A stretch of 64,000 bases of DNA from UBA7803 sp040219935 (GTDB lineage Bacteria > Pseudomonadota > Gammaproteobacteria > Pseudomonadales > Azotimanducaceae): positions 62,001-126,000 of the forward strand of contig JAVJUA010000080.1 in the NCBI GenBank assembly GCA_040219935.1, read 5' to 3'. The position numbers and the translations under genes were made by a program. Position 1 is the first letter of the stretch; each line of letters begins with the position of its first letter. Under the pieces are notes generated by a model. The model had not been told where the DNA came from and made no database searches. It was given only the letters and a program-made list of their open reading frames with translations. Below, piece after piece: positions 7,568 to 16,134 of this stretch.

Positions 7568-9052
7568 ATGACCGAGTCGAGCACCTCGGACGGCGAACCG
7601 CGGCTGTTGCCGTTCGGCTCCAAGCTGGGTTTCGGCGTTGGCCAGCTCGCCGAAGGCATCACGCAGAGCGTGTTCAACACGTTCGTACTGTTCTACTTCA
7701 ATCAGATCCTCGGCGTCGCCGGCACCCTCACCGGGCTCGCGCTCGGCATTGCGCTGTTCTTCGATGCCGTGACCGACCCGCTCGCGGGTTCGTTCTCGGA
7801 CCGCCTGAAGACCCGCTGGGGGCGTCGGCATCCTCTCATGGCGGCGGCGGCGGTGCCGATGGGCCTCTGCCTGGTGGCGCTGTTCAACCCGCCGCCGGAC
7901 ATGCCGCAGCTCTTCTACTTCGCGTGGCTGGTCGTGTTCGCCGTGCTCGCGCGGCTGTTCCTCACGCTCTACCACATCCCCCACCTCGCGCTCGGCGCGG
8001 AGATGGCCCAGCACTACCTCGATCGCACGCGTGTGTACAGCTACAGCCAGCTGTTCGGCACGCTGGGCACCTGGGGCTTCGGCTTTCTCATGCTGACATT
8101 CGTGTTTCCGACCACCCAGGCGGGCACCCACGGCATGTTGAATGCAGCCGGCTATCCGGTGCTCTCGCTGGTTGCCGCTCTCGGCATCGTCGTGTCCATC
8201 GGTTTGTGCGTTTTGGGCACGGCAAAGGAGATCCCCTTTCTGCCGGAGGCGCGGTTCAGGACCATCGAGCGCCTGCACCCGCGGCGGCTGTACCGCGAGC
8301 TCAGGACCGCGTTCGGCAACCACTCCTACCGCATGCTCGTGTGCGGGCTCTTCTGCGCGATCATCCTGCTCGGCGTCGAGGCCGTGTTCATGGTGTACAT
8401 GTACATCCACTTCTGGGGCATGGAGACCGAGCACATGCGCTGGATCGGGCCGATGGCGCTTGCGGCGCTGCCTCTGTCCGTGATGCTGGCGCCGTCCCTT
8501 ACCCGCTTTCTCGACAAACGCATCACGCTGATCACCCTCTCCACCATCATCATCCTCAGCAACAACATCATGATCGTGCTGCGCCTCTTCACAGACTGGC
8601 TGCCCCAGAACGGCACGCCGGAGTTGCTGGCGCTGCTGCTGACTTTCGTCTTCATCGCTGGCCTTTGCAGCCCGGCGGTGCTCATCACGGTGAACGCCAT
8701 GTTCGCTGATGTGGCGGACGAACAAGAACTCCTCACCGGAGAGCGTCAGGAGGGCATCATATTTTCCGCGCGCTCGTTCGCGTTCAAAGCGGGCGGATCT
8801 CTGGCGAGCATCCTCGGCGGCATCGGTCTCGATCTGATCCAGTTCCCTCGGGGTGCGTCCCAGGGCGAGGTCCCGGCCGAGATCCTGTTTCGACTGGGCC
8901 TGGTCGCGGGTCCGATCACATCGGTGATCGGGTTGCTGATCCTGGCCTTCTATCTCTCGTACCGCCTGGACCGCAAACGCGTGGCGGAAATTCAGGAAGC
9001 GCTCGCGGCACGGCGGCGCCTCGGCCAGACCGTGAAGATCCGGAGCACTTGA
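7568..9052 (+). CDS. GPH/MelB-type cation symporter (MFS)
   Basis: A 494-residue twelve-helix transporter. The first helix pair ends in FFDAVTDPLAGSFSDRLKTR WGRRHP (written here in two parts), which carries the D-x-x-x-D-P-x-x-G-x-x-S-D-R signature of the glycoside-pentoside-hexuronide:cation symporters, the aspartates of which bind Na+ or H+. Substrate cannot be told from sequence; many environmental members lie beside catabolic genes rather than sugar genes. ATG 7568 is chosen because GAGGGG lies about ten bases upstream and the hydrophobic core begins soon after. It is divergent from the PQQ dehydrogenase with under 90 bases between them. Confidence 0.85.
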   Translation: MTESSTSDGEPRLLPFGSKLGFGVGQLAEGITQSVFNTFVLFYFNQILGVAGTLTGLALGIALFFDAVTDPLAGSFSDRLKTRWGRRHPLMAAAAVPMGLCLVALFNPPPDMPQLFYFAWLVVFAVLARLFLTLYHIPHLALGAEMAQHYLDRTRVYSYSQLFGTLGTWGFGFLMLTFVFPTTQAGTHGMLNAAGYPVLSLVAALGIVVSIGLCVLGTAKEIPFLPEARFRTIERLHPRRLYRELRTAFGNHSYRMLVCGLFCAIILLGVEAVFMVYMYIHFWGMETEHMRWIGPMALAALPLSVMLAPSLTRFLDKRITLITLSTIIILSNNIMIVLRLFTDWLPQNGTPELLALLLTFVFIAGLCSPAVLITVNAMFADVADEQELLTGERQEGIIFSARSFAFKAGGSLASILGGIGLDLIQFPRGASQGEVPAEILFRLGLVAGPITSVIGLLILAFYLSYRLDRKRVAEIQEALAARRRLGQTVKIRST

Positions 9053-9098
9053 GGCACTCGCAGGAGCGTCTGGCCGCCTGCGATAGTCCAGAGAGGGC

Positions 9099-10685
9099 TC
9101 ATTCGGCTGGTGAGCTGCTCATTTCGGCCTGCCGCCGCGCCTCCACCAGACGCTCGAGCTCGGCACGCAGGATGGCCTCGTGCAGCTCCCACTCGCGGCG
9201 CTCCTCGCGCAGCGAACGAAGCAGGGCCGCGGCCATGAAGGCCATCAGCACGATGAAGGGGAACGCCGCAAGAATTGAAACCGTGCGCAGGGCATCGAGC
9301 CCGCCGGACAGCAGCAGCACGGCGGTCACCATCACCGGAATGACTCCCCACACCAGGCGTATCCAGCGGGCCGGCTCGAGATCGCCGCCGCTGGTGAACA
9401 TGCCAAGCACGAACGTGGCCGAGTTGGCCGAGGTGATGATGAACAGCACCACTAGAACCACCATGGCAGCACCGAGTATGTCTGATCCAGGCAGTTGGGC
9501 CAGGGTCACGAAGAGCGCCGAGCTGATTTGCGTGATGACGGCATCGCCGATGCCGGCGCCCTCGAACATCTCGAAGTACAGCGCCGCGCCGCCGAAGGTG
9601 GCGAACCACAGCACGCTCAGGGCGACCGGCACGCCGATTACTCCGAGCACGAACTCGCGAATGGTACGGCCGCGGGAGATTCGGGCGATGAAGCTGCCGA
9701 CGAACAGCGCCCAGGAGATACCCCAGGCCCAGTAGAAGATCGTCCATCGCTCCACCCAGTCGTCGCCGGTGTAAGGAGTCATGACCAGGCTCATGCCGAT
9801 GACGTTGCCGAAATATTCGCCGATGGCGTTGGTCCCGGATGCCATGATGAAGTCGGTGGGGCCGGCGAAGAACACGAACGTCAGAATGCCGGCTGCCAGC
9901 CACATGTTGGCGTTGCTGACCCAGCGGACACCCTTCTCGAGCGGCGTGAGCGAGCACAGCAGGAAGACGACGGCGATGCCACCGAGCATCCAGAGCTGCT
10001 GTTCCACCCCGAATCCCACCCCGTTGGCCACGGCGACGACGCCGCTGTTGACCTGGATGATGCCGAGCCCCAGGGTCGTGGCGACGCCGAATACCGTGGA
10101 GACGACCGCCAGCACGTTGATCGCGTGCCCGGCAAAACCGTCCACGCGATCGCCCAGGGTCTCGCGGAAGGTTTCGCTGATGAGGCCAGGCCGCTGGCGA
10201 CGGAAGCTGACGTAGGCGATTGCCAGACCCACCACCGCGAAGTTGGCCCACTGATGAAACCCCCAGTGGAACAGCGAGTAGCGCATGGCGAGCTGGGCCG
10301 CGGCAGCGCTGCGGGGCTCGGCCATGCCGAGCGGCGGCTCGACGTAGTGCGTGAGGGGCTCCGCGACGCTCCAGAACACCAGGCCGACGCCCATGCCAGC
10401 GGAGAAGATCATCCCCAGCCAGGTGGGGTAGGCGAATTCCGGCGCCTCGCCGTCGGCGCCCAGGCGGATGTCGCCATAGCGGCTCAGCGCCACGCCCACG
10501 CCGTACACCAGGAAGCAGGTGGTCGCCAGCAGATAGAACCAGCCGAAGTGTTCCTGGGTGAAGCCGAGCGCCAGCTCGGCTCCGCCAGCAAGCGTCAGGG
10601 GCGCCCACACCCCAGCGCCCACGAACAGTGTCAGCAGTGCCAGGGAAATGTAGAGAACCCAGCCAGGCCGTCGTGGTTCAGACAT
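9099..10685 (-). CDS. BCCT-family transporter (betaine/choline/carnitine type)
   Basis: A 528-residue protein with twelve predicted membrane helices. The family signature GMGVGLVFWSVAEPLTHY lies in the third or fourth helix and the tryptophan-rich IFYWAWGISWALFVG in a central helix, both characteristic of BCCT carriers for quaternary ammonium compounds. These drive uptake with Na+ or H+ for osmoprotection or catabolism. The C-terminal tail after the last helix is long and charged with a probable coiled coil (REERREWELHEAILRAELER), as in osmosensing members such as BetP. ATG 10685 is used; an earlier in-frame start at 10712 would add nine residues with no benefit. Confidence 0.9.
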   Translation of the reverse strand: MSEPRRPGWVLYISLALLTLFVGAGVWAPLTLAGGAELALGFTQEHFGWFYLLATTCFLVYGVGVALSRYGDIRLGADGEAPEFAYPTWLGMIFSAGMGVGLVFWSVAEPLTHYVEPPLGMAEPRSAAAAQLAMRYSLFHWGFHQWANFAVVGLAIAYVSFRRQRPGLISETFRETLGDRVDGFAGHAINVLAVVSTVFGVATTLGLGIIQVNSGVVAVANGVGFGVEQQLWMLGGIAVVFLLCSLTPLEKGVRWVSNANMWLAAGILTFVFFAGPTDFIMASGTNAIGEYFGNVIGMSLVMTPYTGDDWVERWTIFYWAWGISWALFVGSFIARISRGRTIREFVLGVIGVPVALSVLWFATFGGAALYFEMFEGAGIGDAVITQISSALFVTLAQLPGSDILGAAMVVLVVLFIITSANSATFVLGMFTSGGDLEPARWIRLVWGVIPVMVTAVLLLSGGLDALRTVSILAAFPFIVLMAFMAAALLRSLREERREWELHEAILRAELERLVEARRQAEMSSSPAE

Positions 10686-10828
10686 GACTCCAGTGTACTC
10701 GACCCGGGCCAAGGGCTGTTCAGCCGGCCATCTCCCGCCGGACGAACCAGAATCGAAGATGCATGCGGGAAGTGTCAGAACTCGCGGTGCTTATCAGGCG
10801 CGGTGATAGCGGCCAGTGCCTTGGTCGC

Positions 10829-12649
10829 TCACAAGGGCCAGAGCAGGTAGATGGAAACGCAGGTGACCACCATCAGCAGGGTGTTCAGCGGGGCGCCGAC
10901 CTTCACGAAGTCGGTGAAGCGGTACACGCCGGTGCCGTAGATCATGGTGTTGGTCTGATATCCCACCGGTGACAGGAAGCTGGTGGAGGCTGCGAACATG
11001 ACCACCAGCACCAGGGAGAACGGTGTCAGGCTCAGCGCGTCGGCGATGGACAGCGCCACCGGCACCAGAATGACCACCGCGGCGTTGTTGCTCACCACCT
11101 CGGTGAGCAGGGTGGTTACCGCATAGAGCGCCAGCAGGATCAAGAGCGGGTGCCAGCCCAGCGCCTGGACGGCGATCAACCCCGCGATCCAGTCGGCGGC
11201 GCCGGATTTGGTCATGGCCACCCCCAGGGGGATCACGCCCGCGAGCAGGAAGATTACGTCCCACGAGACGCCGGAATAGAGATCTTCCCGGGCAATGCAG
11301 CCGCAGATGGCCATGGCGATCACCCCGGCGATCGCCGTGACCACGATGGGCAGCGGCGTCAACGCGGCGCCGAGAATGACGGCGAGCACGATGCCGCCCG
11401 CCTGCCACATGCGGCGCTGCTCGAACTCGTCCTCGTGCTCTCGGAGCACCACCACGTCCGGGTGCTTGCGCAGGCTCGCCAGGGCCGTGGCCGAAATCTC
11501 CAGAAGCGCGACCTCGCCGACGTGGAGCTTTTCGTCCTGCAGGCGGCGGCTGGTCACCCGGTCGGTGTCCAGGCCGATCAGCCTGGCCCGATAGCGCTTC
11601 CAGAAGTCTACGCCGGCAGCGCTGCGCCCGGTGAACAGGTTGCGGTTGCGCAGCAGCACCGGAACCAGATGGCCGTCGCTGCGTACCCGTCGCGAGTCGC
11701 CGAATTCCGACAGCACCAGAACCCGGTCCCCCTTGATCAGATCGAGGATCTGTCGGGCCGTGGCCCGGACCATGATGATGTCGTCGGCTTCGACGGGGGT
11801 GTCGGCGGCAGCCTTGACGCGCACCTGACCGCCGCGCACCAGCTTGAGGATCGTGGCCCCCGTGCCGGCGGTGAACGTCGAATCCTCCAGGGTTTTGCCC
11901 ACCAGCGGGCTGGTCGCAGGCACGCCCAGCTCGACGACGAACCGCTCGGCTTCGTCCTGACCGATGCTGGCCGCGTCCTTTGCCGGCATGAGCCAGCGGC
12001 CGATGGTCACGAAGTAGATCAGCCCGGTGCCGAGCACGATCAGGCCGAGATGGGTGAACTCGAACATGCCGATCTCCCGGGCGAACGCGTCCGTGTCGGC
12101 CAGAATCGTCGACGCCAGGATGTTGGTCGAGGTGCCGATCAGGGTCAGAGTGCCGCCGAGCATGCCGAAGAAGCTCACCGGCAGCAGCATGCGCGCCGCC
12201 GGAGAATTCGAACGCCGCGCCATGTCGAGCAGCATGGGAATCGCCATGGCCACGGCGGCGGTGTTGTTGATGAAGCCCGAGACCGGTCCGACCAGCGCGG
12301 CGATCAGCAGAATCCGCCTCAGCTCCGAGCCGGCCATCAGCGGGAACAGGCGCCGCCCGACCAGATGCAGCAGCCCCGAGCGCTGCACGCCGGTGGACAG
12401 GATGAACATGCACAGCACCGTGATGGTGGCCGGGCTCGAGAATCCTGACAGGCCTTCCGCCACGGTGGGAAACGCTGCCCTGAGGTCGACCCCCCGGTCC
12501 ACCAGCCACGCCGAGTGGAAGACGATCGGCACGGCCATCACCGTCACCAGGATGAGCAGCGCGGTGACGTCCAGCGGCAGCTTTTCCGACGCGAACAGAT
12601 AGAGCGCGGCCGCGACGATGGCGAACACCAGGGCGATCTCGATGGTCAT
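10829..12649 (-). CDS. SLC13/DASS-type permease with TrkA-C domains
   Basis: A 606-residue inner-membrane permease with two transmembrane halves separated by a soluble insert (about residues 210-390). Each half has the DASS signature type of loop: GPVSGFINNTAAVAMAIP and TEVVSNNAAVVILVPVAL, both with an N-N/T pair that coordinates Na+ and substrate. The insert contains two RCK_C/TrkA-C-like segments (GVPATSPLVGKTLEDSTF; LHVGEVALLEIS). Members carry dicarboxylates, sulfate or tricarboxylates; the specificity here is not determinable. It lies between the BCCT gene and the glycosidase-like lipoprotein gene on the same strand. Confidence 0.88.
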   Translation of the reverse strand: MTIEIALVFAIVAAALYLFASEKLPLDVTALLILVTVMAVPIVFHSAWLVDRGVDLRAAFPTVAEGLSGFSSPATITVLCMFILSTGVQRSGLLHLVGRRLFPLMAGSELRRILLIAALVGPVSGFINNTAAVAMAIPMLLDMARRSNSPAARMLLPVSFFGMLGGTLTLIGTSTNILASTILADTDAFAREIGMFEFTHLGLIVLGTGLIYFVTIGRWLMPAKDAASIGQDEAERFVVELGVPATSPLVGKTLEDSTFTAGTGATILKLVRGGQVRVKAAADTPVEADDIIMVRATARQILDLIKGDRVLVLSEFGDSRRVRSDGHLVPVLLRNRNLFTGRSAAGVDFWKRYRARLIGLDTDRVTSRRLQDEKLHVGEVALLEISATALASLRKHPDVVVLREHEDEFEQRRMWQAGGIVLAVILGAALTPLPIVVTAIAGVIAMAICGCIAREDLYSGVSWDVIFLLAGVIPLGVAMTKSGAADWIAGLIAVQALGWHPLLILLALYAVTTLLTEVVSNNAAVVILVPVALSIADALSLTPFSLVLVVMFAASTSFLSPVGYQTNTMIYGTGVYRFTDFVKVGAPLNTLLMVVTCVSIYLLWPL

Positions 12650-12679
12650 GCTCTGACGCCCCTGTCCCGCGGCGAGGGG

Positions 12680-13510
12680 TTACGGCCGCAATCTGAACCC
12701 CAGCAGGCTGGCCTTATGGCTGCCGGGGTCGCCGTGATGAATGATCGTCTGATCCCCGGTCGCCAGCGCCAGCACGGCCTGCCGGTCCCCGGCGAGATTG
12801 ACGACGTCGCTGCACTGCCAGCGCGATGCTTCGAAGAAGTCTTCCAGAGCCTGCCCCAGGGTCCGCAGATGGGCGGGCGCCAGGCTGACCCCGGCCACCC
12901 AGCGGGCGGCGCAGATCGCCAGAAAGCTGCGGAAGTACTTCGGCCGCTGCAGGTCTGCCTCGGAGATGTCCAGCCTGCCCTGCTCGATGATGCCAGGACC
13001 GACCTGCAGGGCGCTGTGGAACAGGTCGCGGTGGTAGTGGTTGCGATGCACCACGCCGATGCCCTGGTCGTTGATGCCGAGAATGCGCGTGTAACCGTAC
13101 GCCTGCAGCGGACTCAGTGTCTGACCCTGCACCTGCAGCAGACCCACGGGCACGAGACCGTTCAGCTCCGCCACGAAGCCGCTGCCCAGCACGACGGCCA
13201 TCTGGTGGTCGCGCAGCGCCTGCTCGGCCGACGTGCCCGTCCGCGGTGCCCCGATCAGCACCGGCTCGAACTTGGCCGGGTCGAGCTCGAGCAGCAGCAG
13301 CTCAGCGTCGCCTGCGGCGACGAAGTGCGTCGTGATGCCGTCGATGCCGGGATCGGCGAGCCGGCTGCGCAGATCGGCTGACGGCTCGGGCAGGCTGCCG
13401 AACGGCACGCTGCTGGCGGGTTCGCCGGCCAGGTCGGCAGGCGGCTCGCTGCACGCGAACAGGCCGAGCGCGGCCCATGCCAGCAGGAGCGGTCGCGGAT
13501 CAAGCTTCAT
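12680..13510 (-). CDS. Phosphodiester glycosidase-like lipoprotein
   Basis: A 276-residue protein starting MKLDPRPLLLAWAALGLFAC, which is a lipoprotein signal with lipobox LFAC. The mature part follows the NAGPA/DUF2233 layout: SGFVAELNGLVPVGLL, then SALQVGPGIIEQG, then a final strand SDVVNLAGDRQAVLAL. In active family members the last motif is usually N-L-D-G-G-x-S; here it reads NLAGDR, so the usual Asp-Gly-Gly is not conserved. The frame extends upstream to 13630, but the lipobox fixes ATG 13510. Function uncertain; envelope location likely. Confidence 0.65.
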   Translation of the reverse strand: MKLDPRPLLLAWAALGLFACSEPPADLAGEPASSVPFGSLPEPSADLRSRLADPGIDGITTHFVAAGDAELLLLELDPAKFEPVLIGAPRTGTSAEQALRDHQMAVVLGSGFVAELNGLVPVGLLQVQGQTLSPLQAYGYTRILGINDQGIGVVHRNHYHRDLFHSALQVGPGIIEQGRLDISEADLQRPKYFRSFLAICAARWVAGVSLAPAHLRTLGQALEDFFEASRWQCSDVVNLAGDRQAVLALATGDQTIIHHGDPGSHKASLLGFRLRP

Positions 13511-13666
13511 GGTCGGGGCGTCCGGGGCTGATGGCTGCGTTCCGGTGGCGGGGCGAACGGGAAGAATACCCGTTCTTGGCGCCAAGTCCCTCACGGATGC
13601 AGGCGATGCGTCGGAAGCTCCTGGGGCCATGCGGCGATGCAGGGCGTGGAGCGCCGTTCTACCGAA

Positions 13667-14293
13667 CTAGTCCTGCTTGCGGGCGATGACGAAAAGGCTG
13701 CTCGCGTGGCCGTGGCGCCAATGCTCCTGCGGTACGAATCCTGCAGCCTCGATCTCGCGCAGCACGGTGCTCGACCTCGCGAAGCTCACGTACGGCGCCT
13801 TGCCCAGCCATTGCATCACGGGGATCACCGGCCTCAGGAGCCACAGCCGATCCGCCAGGCACACGGTGCTGGAGACGAACAGGCCGCCCGGCTTCAGCAG
13901 CCGATGGATCTTCGCCAGCGCCGCGGGTCGGTCCCGCAGCAGGTGCATCAGGTTGAGCGCCAGCACCATGTCGTAGCTGCCGTCCGGCGCGTCGAATTCC
14001 TCCACGCCGGACTGCCGGAACGTCACGTTGCCGATTCCGGCGCGCCCGGCCTTGTCGCGGCCGATGGCGATCATGGCGGCGGAGATGTCGGTGGCGTCGA
14101 TGTGGGCGACGTGCGGCGCGTGCGTCAGCGCGGTGGAGCCGGTGCCGCAGCCGAACTCCAGCACGGTCATGTCAGGGCGCATGTGCGCCTGGGTCGCGGC
14201 CAGCTTGCGGGCGTAGGCCTCGGTATCGGCGATGGGCCGCTCGCTGTATCCAGGAGCGGTCCGATCCCAGAACTCGGCGGACTCTGCGGCCAT
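13667..14293 (-). CDS. Class I SAM-dependent methyltransferase
   Basis: A 208-residue methyltransferase. Motif I is VLEFGCGTGSTAL, an acidic residue follows at the end of strand 2 (IDATDIS), and motif IV is YDMVLALNLMHLL. The overall form WDRTAPGYSERPI at the start is typical of small-molecule or phospholipid/quinone type methyltransferases. GAGGGA lies ten bases before ATG 14293. It is divergent from the LysR gene at 14396, so the LysR protein probably controls it, in the usual divergent arrangement. Substrate unknown. Confidence 0.87.
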   Translation of the reverse strand: MAAESAEFWDRTAPGYSERPIADTEAYARKLAATQAHMRPDMTVLEFGCGTGSTALTHAPHVAHIDATDISAAMIAIGRDKAGRAGIGNVTFRQSGVEEFDAPDGSYDMVLALNLMHLLRDRPAALAKIHRLLKPGGLFVSSTVCLADRLWLLRPVIPVMQWLGKAPYVSFARSSTVLREIEAAGFVPQEHWRHGHASSLFVIARKQD

Positions 14294-14340
14294 GGTTGAT
14301 CCCTCGATTAGTGTGGCGCTGTTGGAGCAGCTATTCGGCC

Positions 14341-14357
14341 ATACGTAGATCGAGTAT
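14341..14357. promoter_or_regulatory. ATAC-N9-GTAT inverted repeat between LysR and methyltransferase genes
   Basis: In the 102-base divergent interval, ATAC (14341-14344) and GTAT (14354-14357) form a short dyad of the size bound by LysR-type regulators, although the spacing differs slightly from the canonical T-N11-A. The interval is AT-rich compared with the surroundings. This is a weak candidate for the regulator's binding site. Confidence 0.3.
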
Positions 14358-14395
14358 AAAAGACCGATTGGCGTGGGATAGATATACGGATATAG

Positions 14396-15283
14396 ATGAA
14401 CTGGGACGCCGTCGCTTTCGACTGGAATCAAGTGCGGGCGTTTCTCGCCACGGCCGAGGAGGGCTCGCTGTCCGCCGCCGCCCGGGTGCTGCATCAGACC
14501 CAGCCGACCCTGAGCCGCCAGGTCACGGCCCTGGAACGCGCTCTGGGCGTCACCCTGTTCGAGCGCGGCCACCGGGAGGTGCGCCTGACCGGCGCCGGGC
14601 TCGAGCTGCTCGAGCACGTGCGCGCCATGGCCGAGGCGGCGAACCGGGTGTCGCTGGCGGCGTCGGGTCAGTCGCACGCCATCGAGGGCCACGTGCGCAT
14701 CACCGCGACCGAGCTGCTCGCGACCCACCACCTGCCGGCGATGCTGCGGAAGCTGCGCGAGCGGGCGCCCGGCATCGTGGTCGAGGTGGTCGCCTCGGAC
14801 GAGTTGCGCGACCTCATCCGCCGCGAGGCCGACATCGCCATCCGCCATGCGCAACCGACCCAGCCGGATCTGATCGGCCGTCGGGTCGGCACCGTGCGCG
14901 GCCGCATCTTTGCCGCACGCCGGTTGCTGGACGAGGTCGGGCTGCCGCGCACGCTCGATGATCTGGCTGATCAGGATTTCGTGGGCATCGATGACACCGA
15001 GGGGCTGCTGGCTGCCGTGGCGGAGCAGGGGCTCACGCTGCGCATCGAGCAGTTCCGGGTTCATGCCGCCAGCGGCAACTGCATGCTGCAGCTCATCCGC
15101 GAGGGGCTCGGCTTCGGCTTCCTGCCCACGGATACGGCCGGGCTGTTCGATGACCTCGTCTGCGTGCTGCCGGACCTTTTCGACCCGGAGATTCCGGTAT
15201 GGCTCGTTGCCCATCGCGAGCTGCATACCAGCCGGCGCATTCGCGTGGTGTTCGACCTGCTGGCAGAGGAGCTCGGGTCTTAG
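14396..15283 (+). CDS. LysR-family transcriptional regulator
   Basis: A 295-residue regulator. The N-terminal winged helix is textbook LysR (FLATAEEGSLSAAARVLHQT, QPTLSRQVTALERALGVTLF) and the C-terminal two thirds form the periplasmic-binding-protein-like effector domain. The ATG at 14396 places the helix-turn-helix about 20 residues in, as usual. It is transcribed away from a methyltransferase gene, the classical arrangement for a regulator and its target, and converges with the macro-domain gene. Effector unknown. Confidence 0.93.
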   Translation: MNWDAVAFDWNQVRAFLATAEEGSLSAAARVLHQTQPTLSRQVTALERALGVTLFERGHREVRLTGAGLELLEHVRAMAEAANRVSLAASGQSHAIEGHVRITATELLATHHLPAMLRKLRERAPGIVVEVVASDELRDLIRREADIAIRHAQPTQPDLIGRRVGTVRGRIFAARRLLDEVGLPRTLDDLADQDFVGIDDTEGLLAAVAEQGLTLRIEQFRVHAASGNCMLQLIREGLGFGFLPTDTAGLFDDLVCVLPDLFDPEIPVWLVAHRELHTSRRIRVVFDLLAEELGS

Positions 15284-15354
15284 GCCGGGCCGCCACCGAC
15301 GATGGCCGTGACGCTGAGCATCAGCAGGCACTCATGCACGGGTGACGGGCGACC

Positions 15355-15837
15355 TCAGTGTTCGCCGGCTTCCCCGGCGCGATAGACGGTGTAGAGGAAG
15401 ATGGGGATGTCCAGATCACCGAGGTTCTTCTCCAGCAGCGGCCGAACCTCGTCCAACCCCAGGCCGCCTACGCCGGTGGCGAGTCGAGGCAGGGCGAGGC
15501 TGTCGAACCCCTCCTGCTCGATGAGCAGGCGCAGCTTGCGCAGTGCCGTGTTCACGTTGTGGGTGGTGGCGGGGCCGGGATGAGACTGCCGGGATGGGGC
15601 CGGCTCCTGGGTCATCAGGTTGACGATGCGCTTGCCGTCCGCGCCCGCCCACGTCCAGATGTCGCCGGGCTTGGGACTGCTGGTCTGGCAGTAGTGGCGA
15701 AAGTCCTTGGCCATGGCCGGATAGCGCTCGCGCAGGCTCAGAGCGAGGCCCTGATTGAAGTGGTCGCCGGGCGCCACGCCGTGGGCGATGACCTGAGCGT
15801 TGCTGAGCAGAATGTCGCCGGAAACTTCCTTTAGCAT
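15355..15837 (-). CDS. Macro-domain protein (ADP-ribose binding/hydrolysing)
   Basis: A 160-residue stand-alone macro domain. Diagnostic segments are VSGDILLSNAQVIAHGV at the N-terminus (ADP-ribose adenine/ribose loop), IVNLMTQEPAPS in the middle and LALPRLATGVGGLGLDEV near the end, which forms the diphosphate loop. Such proteins remove ADP-ribose from proteins, nucleic acids or O-acetyl-ADP-ribose. The usual hydrolytic Asn of MacroD-type enzymes (G-D-I-x-x-x-x-x-D/N-A-I-V-N-A-A-N) is not present in the same form, so binding or a different subclass is possible. No adjacent ADP-ribosyltransferase gene is seen. Confidence 0.85.
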   Translation of the reverse strand: MLKEVSGDILLSNAQVIAHGVAPGDHFNQGLALSLRERYPAMAKDFRHYCQTSSPKPGDIWTWAGADGKRIVNLMTQEPAPSRQSHPGPATTHNVNTALRKLRLLIEQEGFDSLALPRLATGVGGLGLDEVRPLLEKNLGDLDIPIFLYTVYRAGEAGEH

Positions 15838-15939
15838 GGGTCGCCCTTATTCCGATCCTGTTGGTCCAGCATCTTCCGCGAGTGCCCGTTGGGGGCCTAT
15901 AGGGGAATACCACGGCATCGATCCGGCATCCGCTTGCGG

Positions 15940-15967
15940 TTGGCTGATCCCTGCCATGCTGTATGCT
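15940..15967 (+). promoter_or_regulatory. Candidate sigma-70 promoter for the lysine-rich protein
   Basis: TTGGCT (15940-15945) and TATGCT (15962-15967) are separated by 16 bases and lie 28-55 bases upstream of the small-protein start at 15995. Matches to consensus are partial (3/6 and 4/6), so this is a suggestion only. Confidence 0.3.
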
Positions 15968-15994
15968 TCTTCGCCCCAGCTACGAGAGACCGTC

Positions 15995-16090
15995 ATGAGC
16001 AAAGGCATGGACAGCAAGAAGAACGTCAAGAAGAAGGCGACCAAGACGCTCAAGGAAAAGCGTGAGGCGAAGAAGGCGAAGAAGTCCTGA
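15995..16090 (+). CDS. Small lysine-rich protein, 31 residues
   Basis: A 31-residue frame starting MSKGMDSKK and ending EAKKAKKS, with more than 40 percent lysine and no aromatic residue. Very similar tiny lysine-rich proteins are annotated as conserved hypotheticals in many gammaproteobacteria, so this is probably a real gene and not chance. A GAGAG ribosome site lies about ten bases upstream. Function unknown; the charge suggests RNA, DNA or ribosome association, which is inference. It is too short for most gene finders. Confidence 0.7.
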   Translation: MSKGMDSKKNVKKKATKTLKEKREAKKAKKS

Positions 16091-16134
16091 TTCGCTTCTT
16101 CTGTCATCACACGTCGAGACTGCCCAGGCGCTGC

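Noticed and set aside
14294..15331. N-terminal extension of the methyltransferase frame across the LysR gene
   Set aside because: The extension is antisense to a complete LysR gene, and a good ribosome site with ATG lies at 14293, where methyltransferase homology starts.
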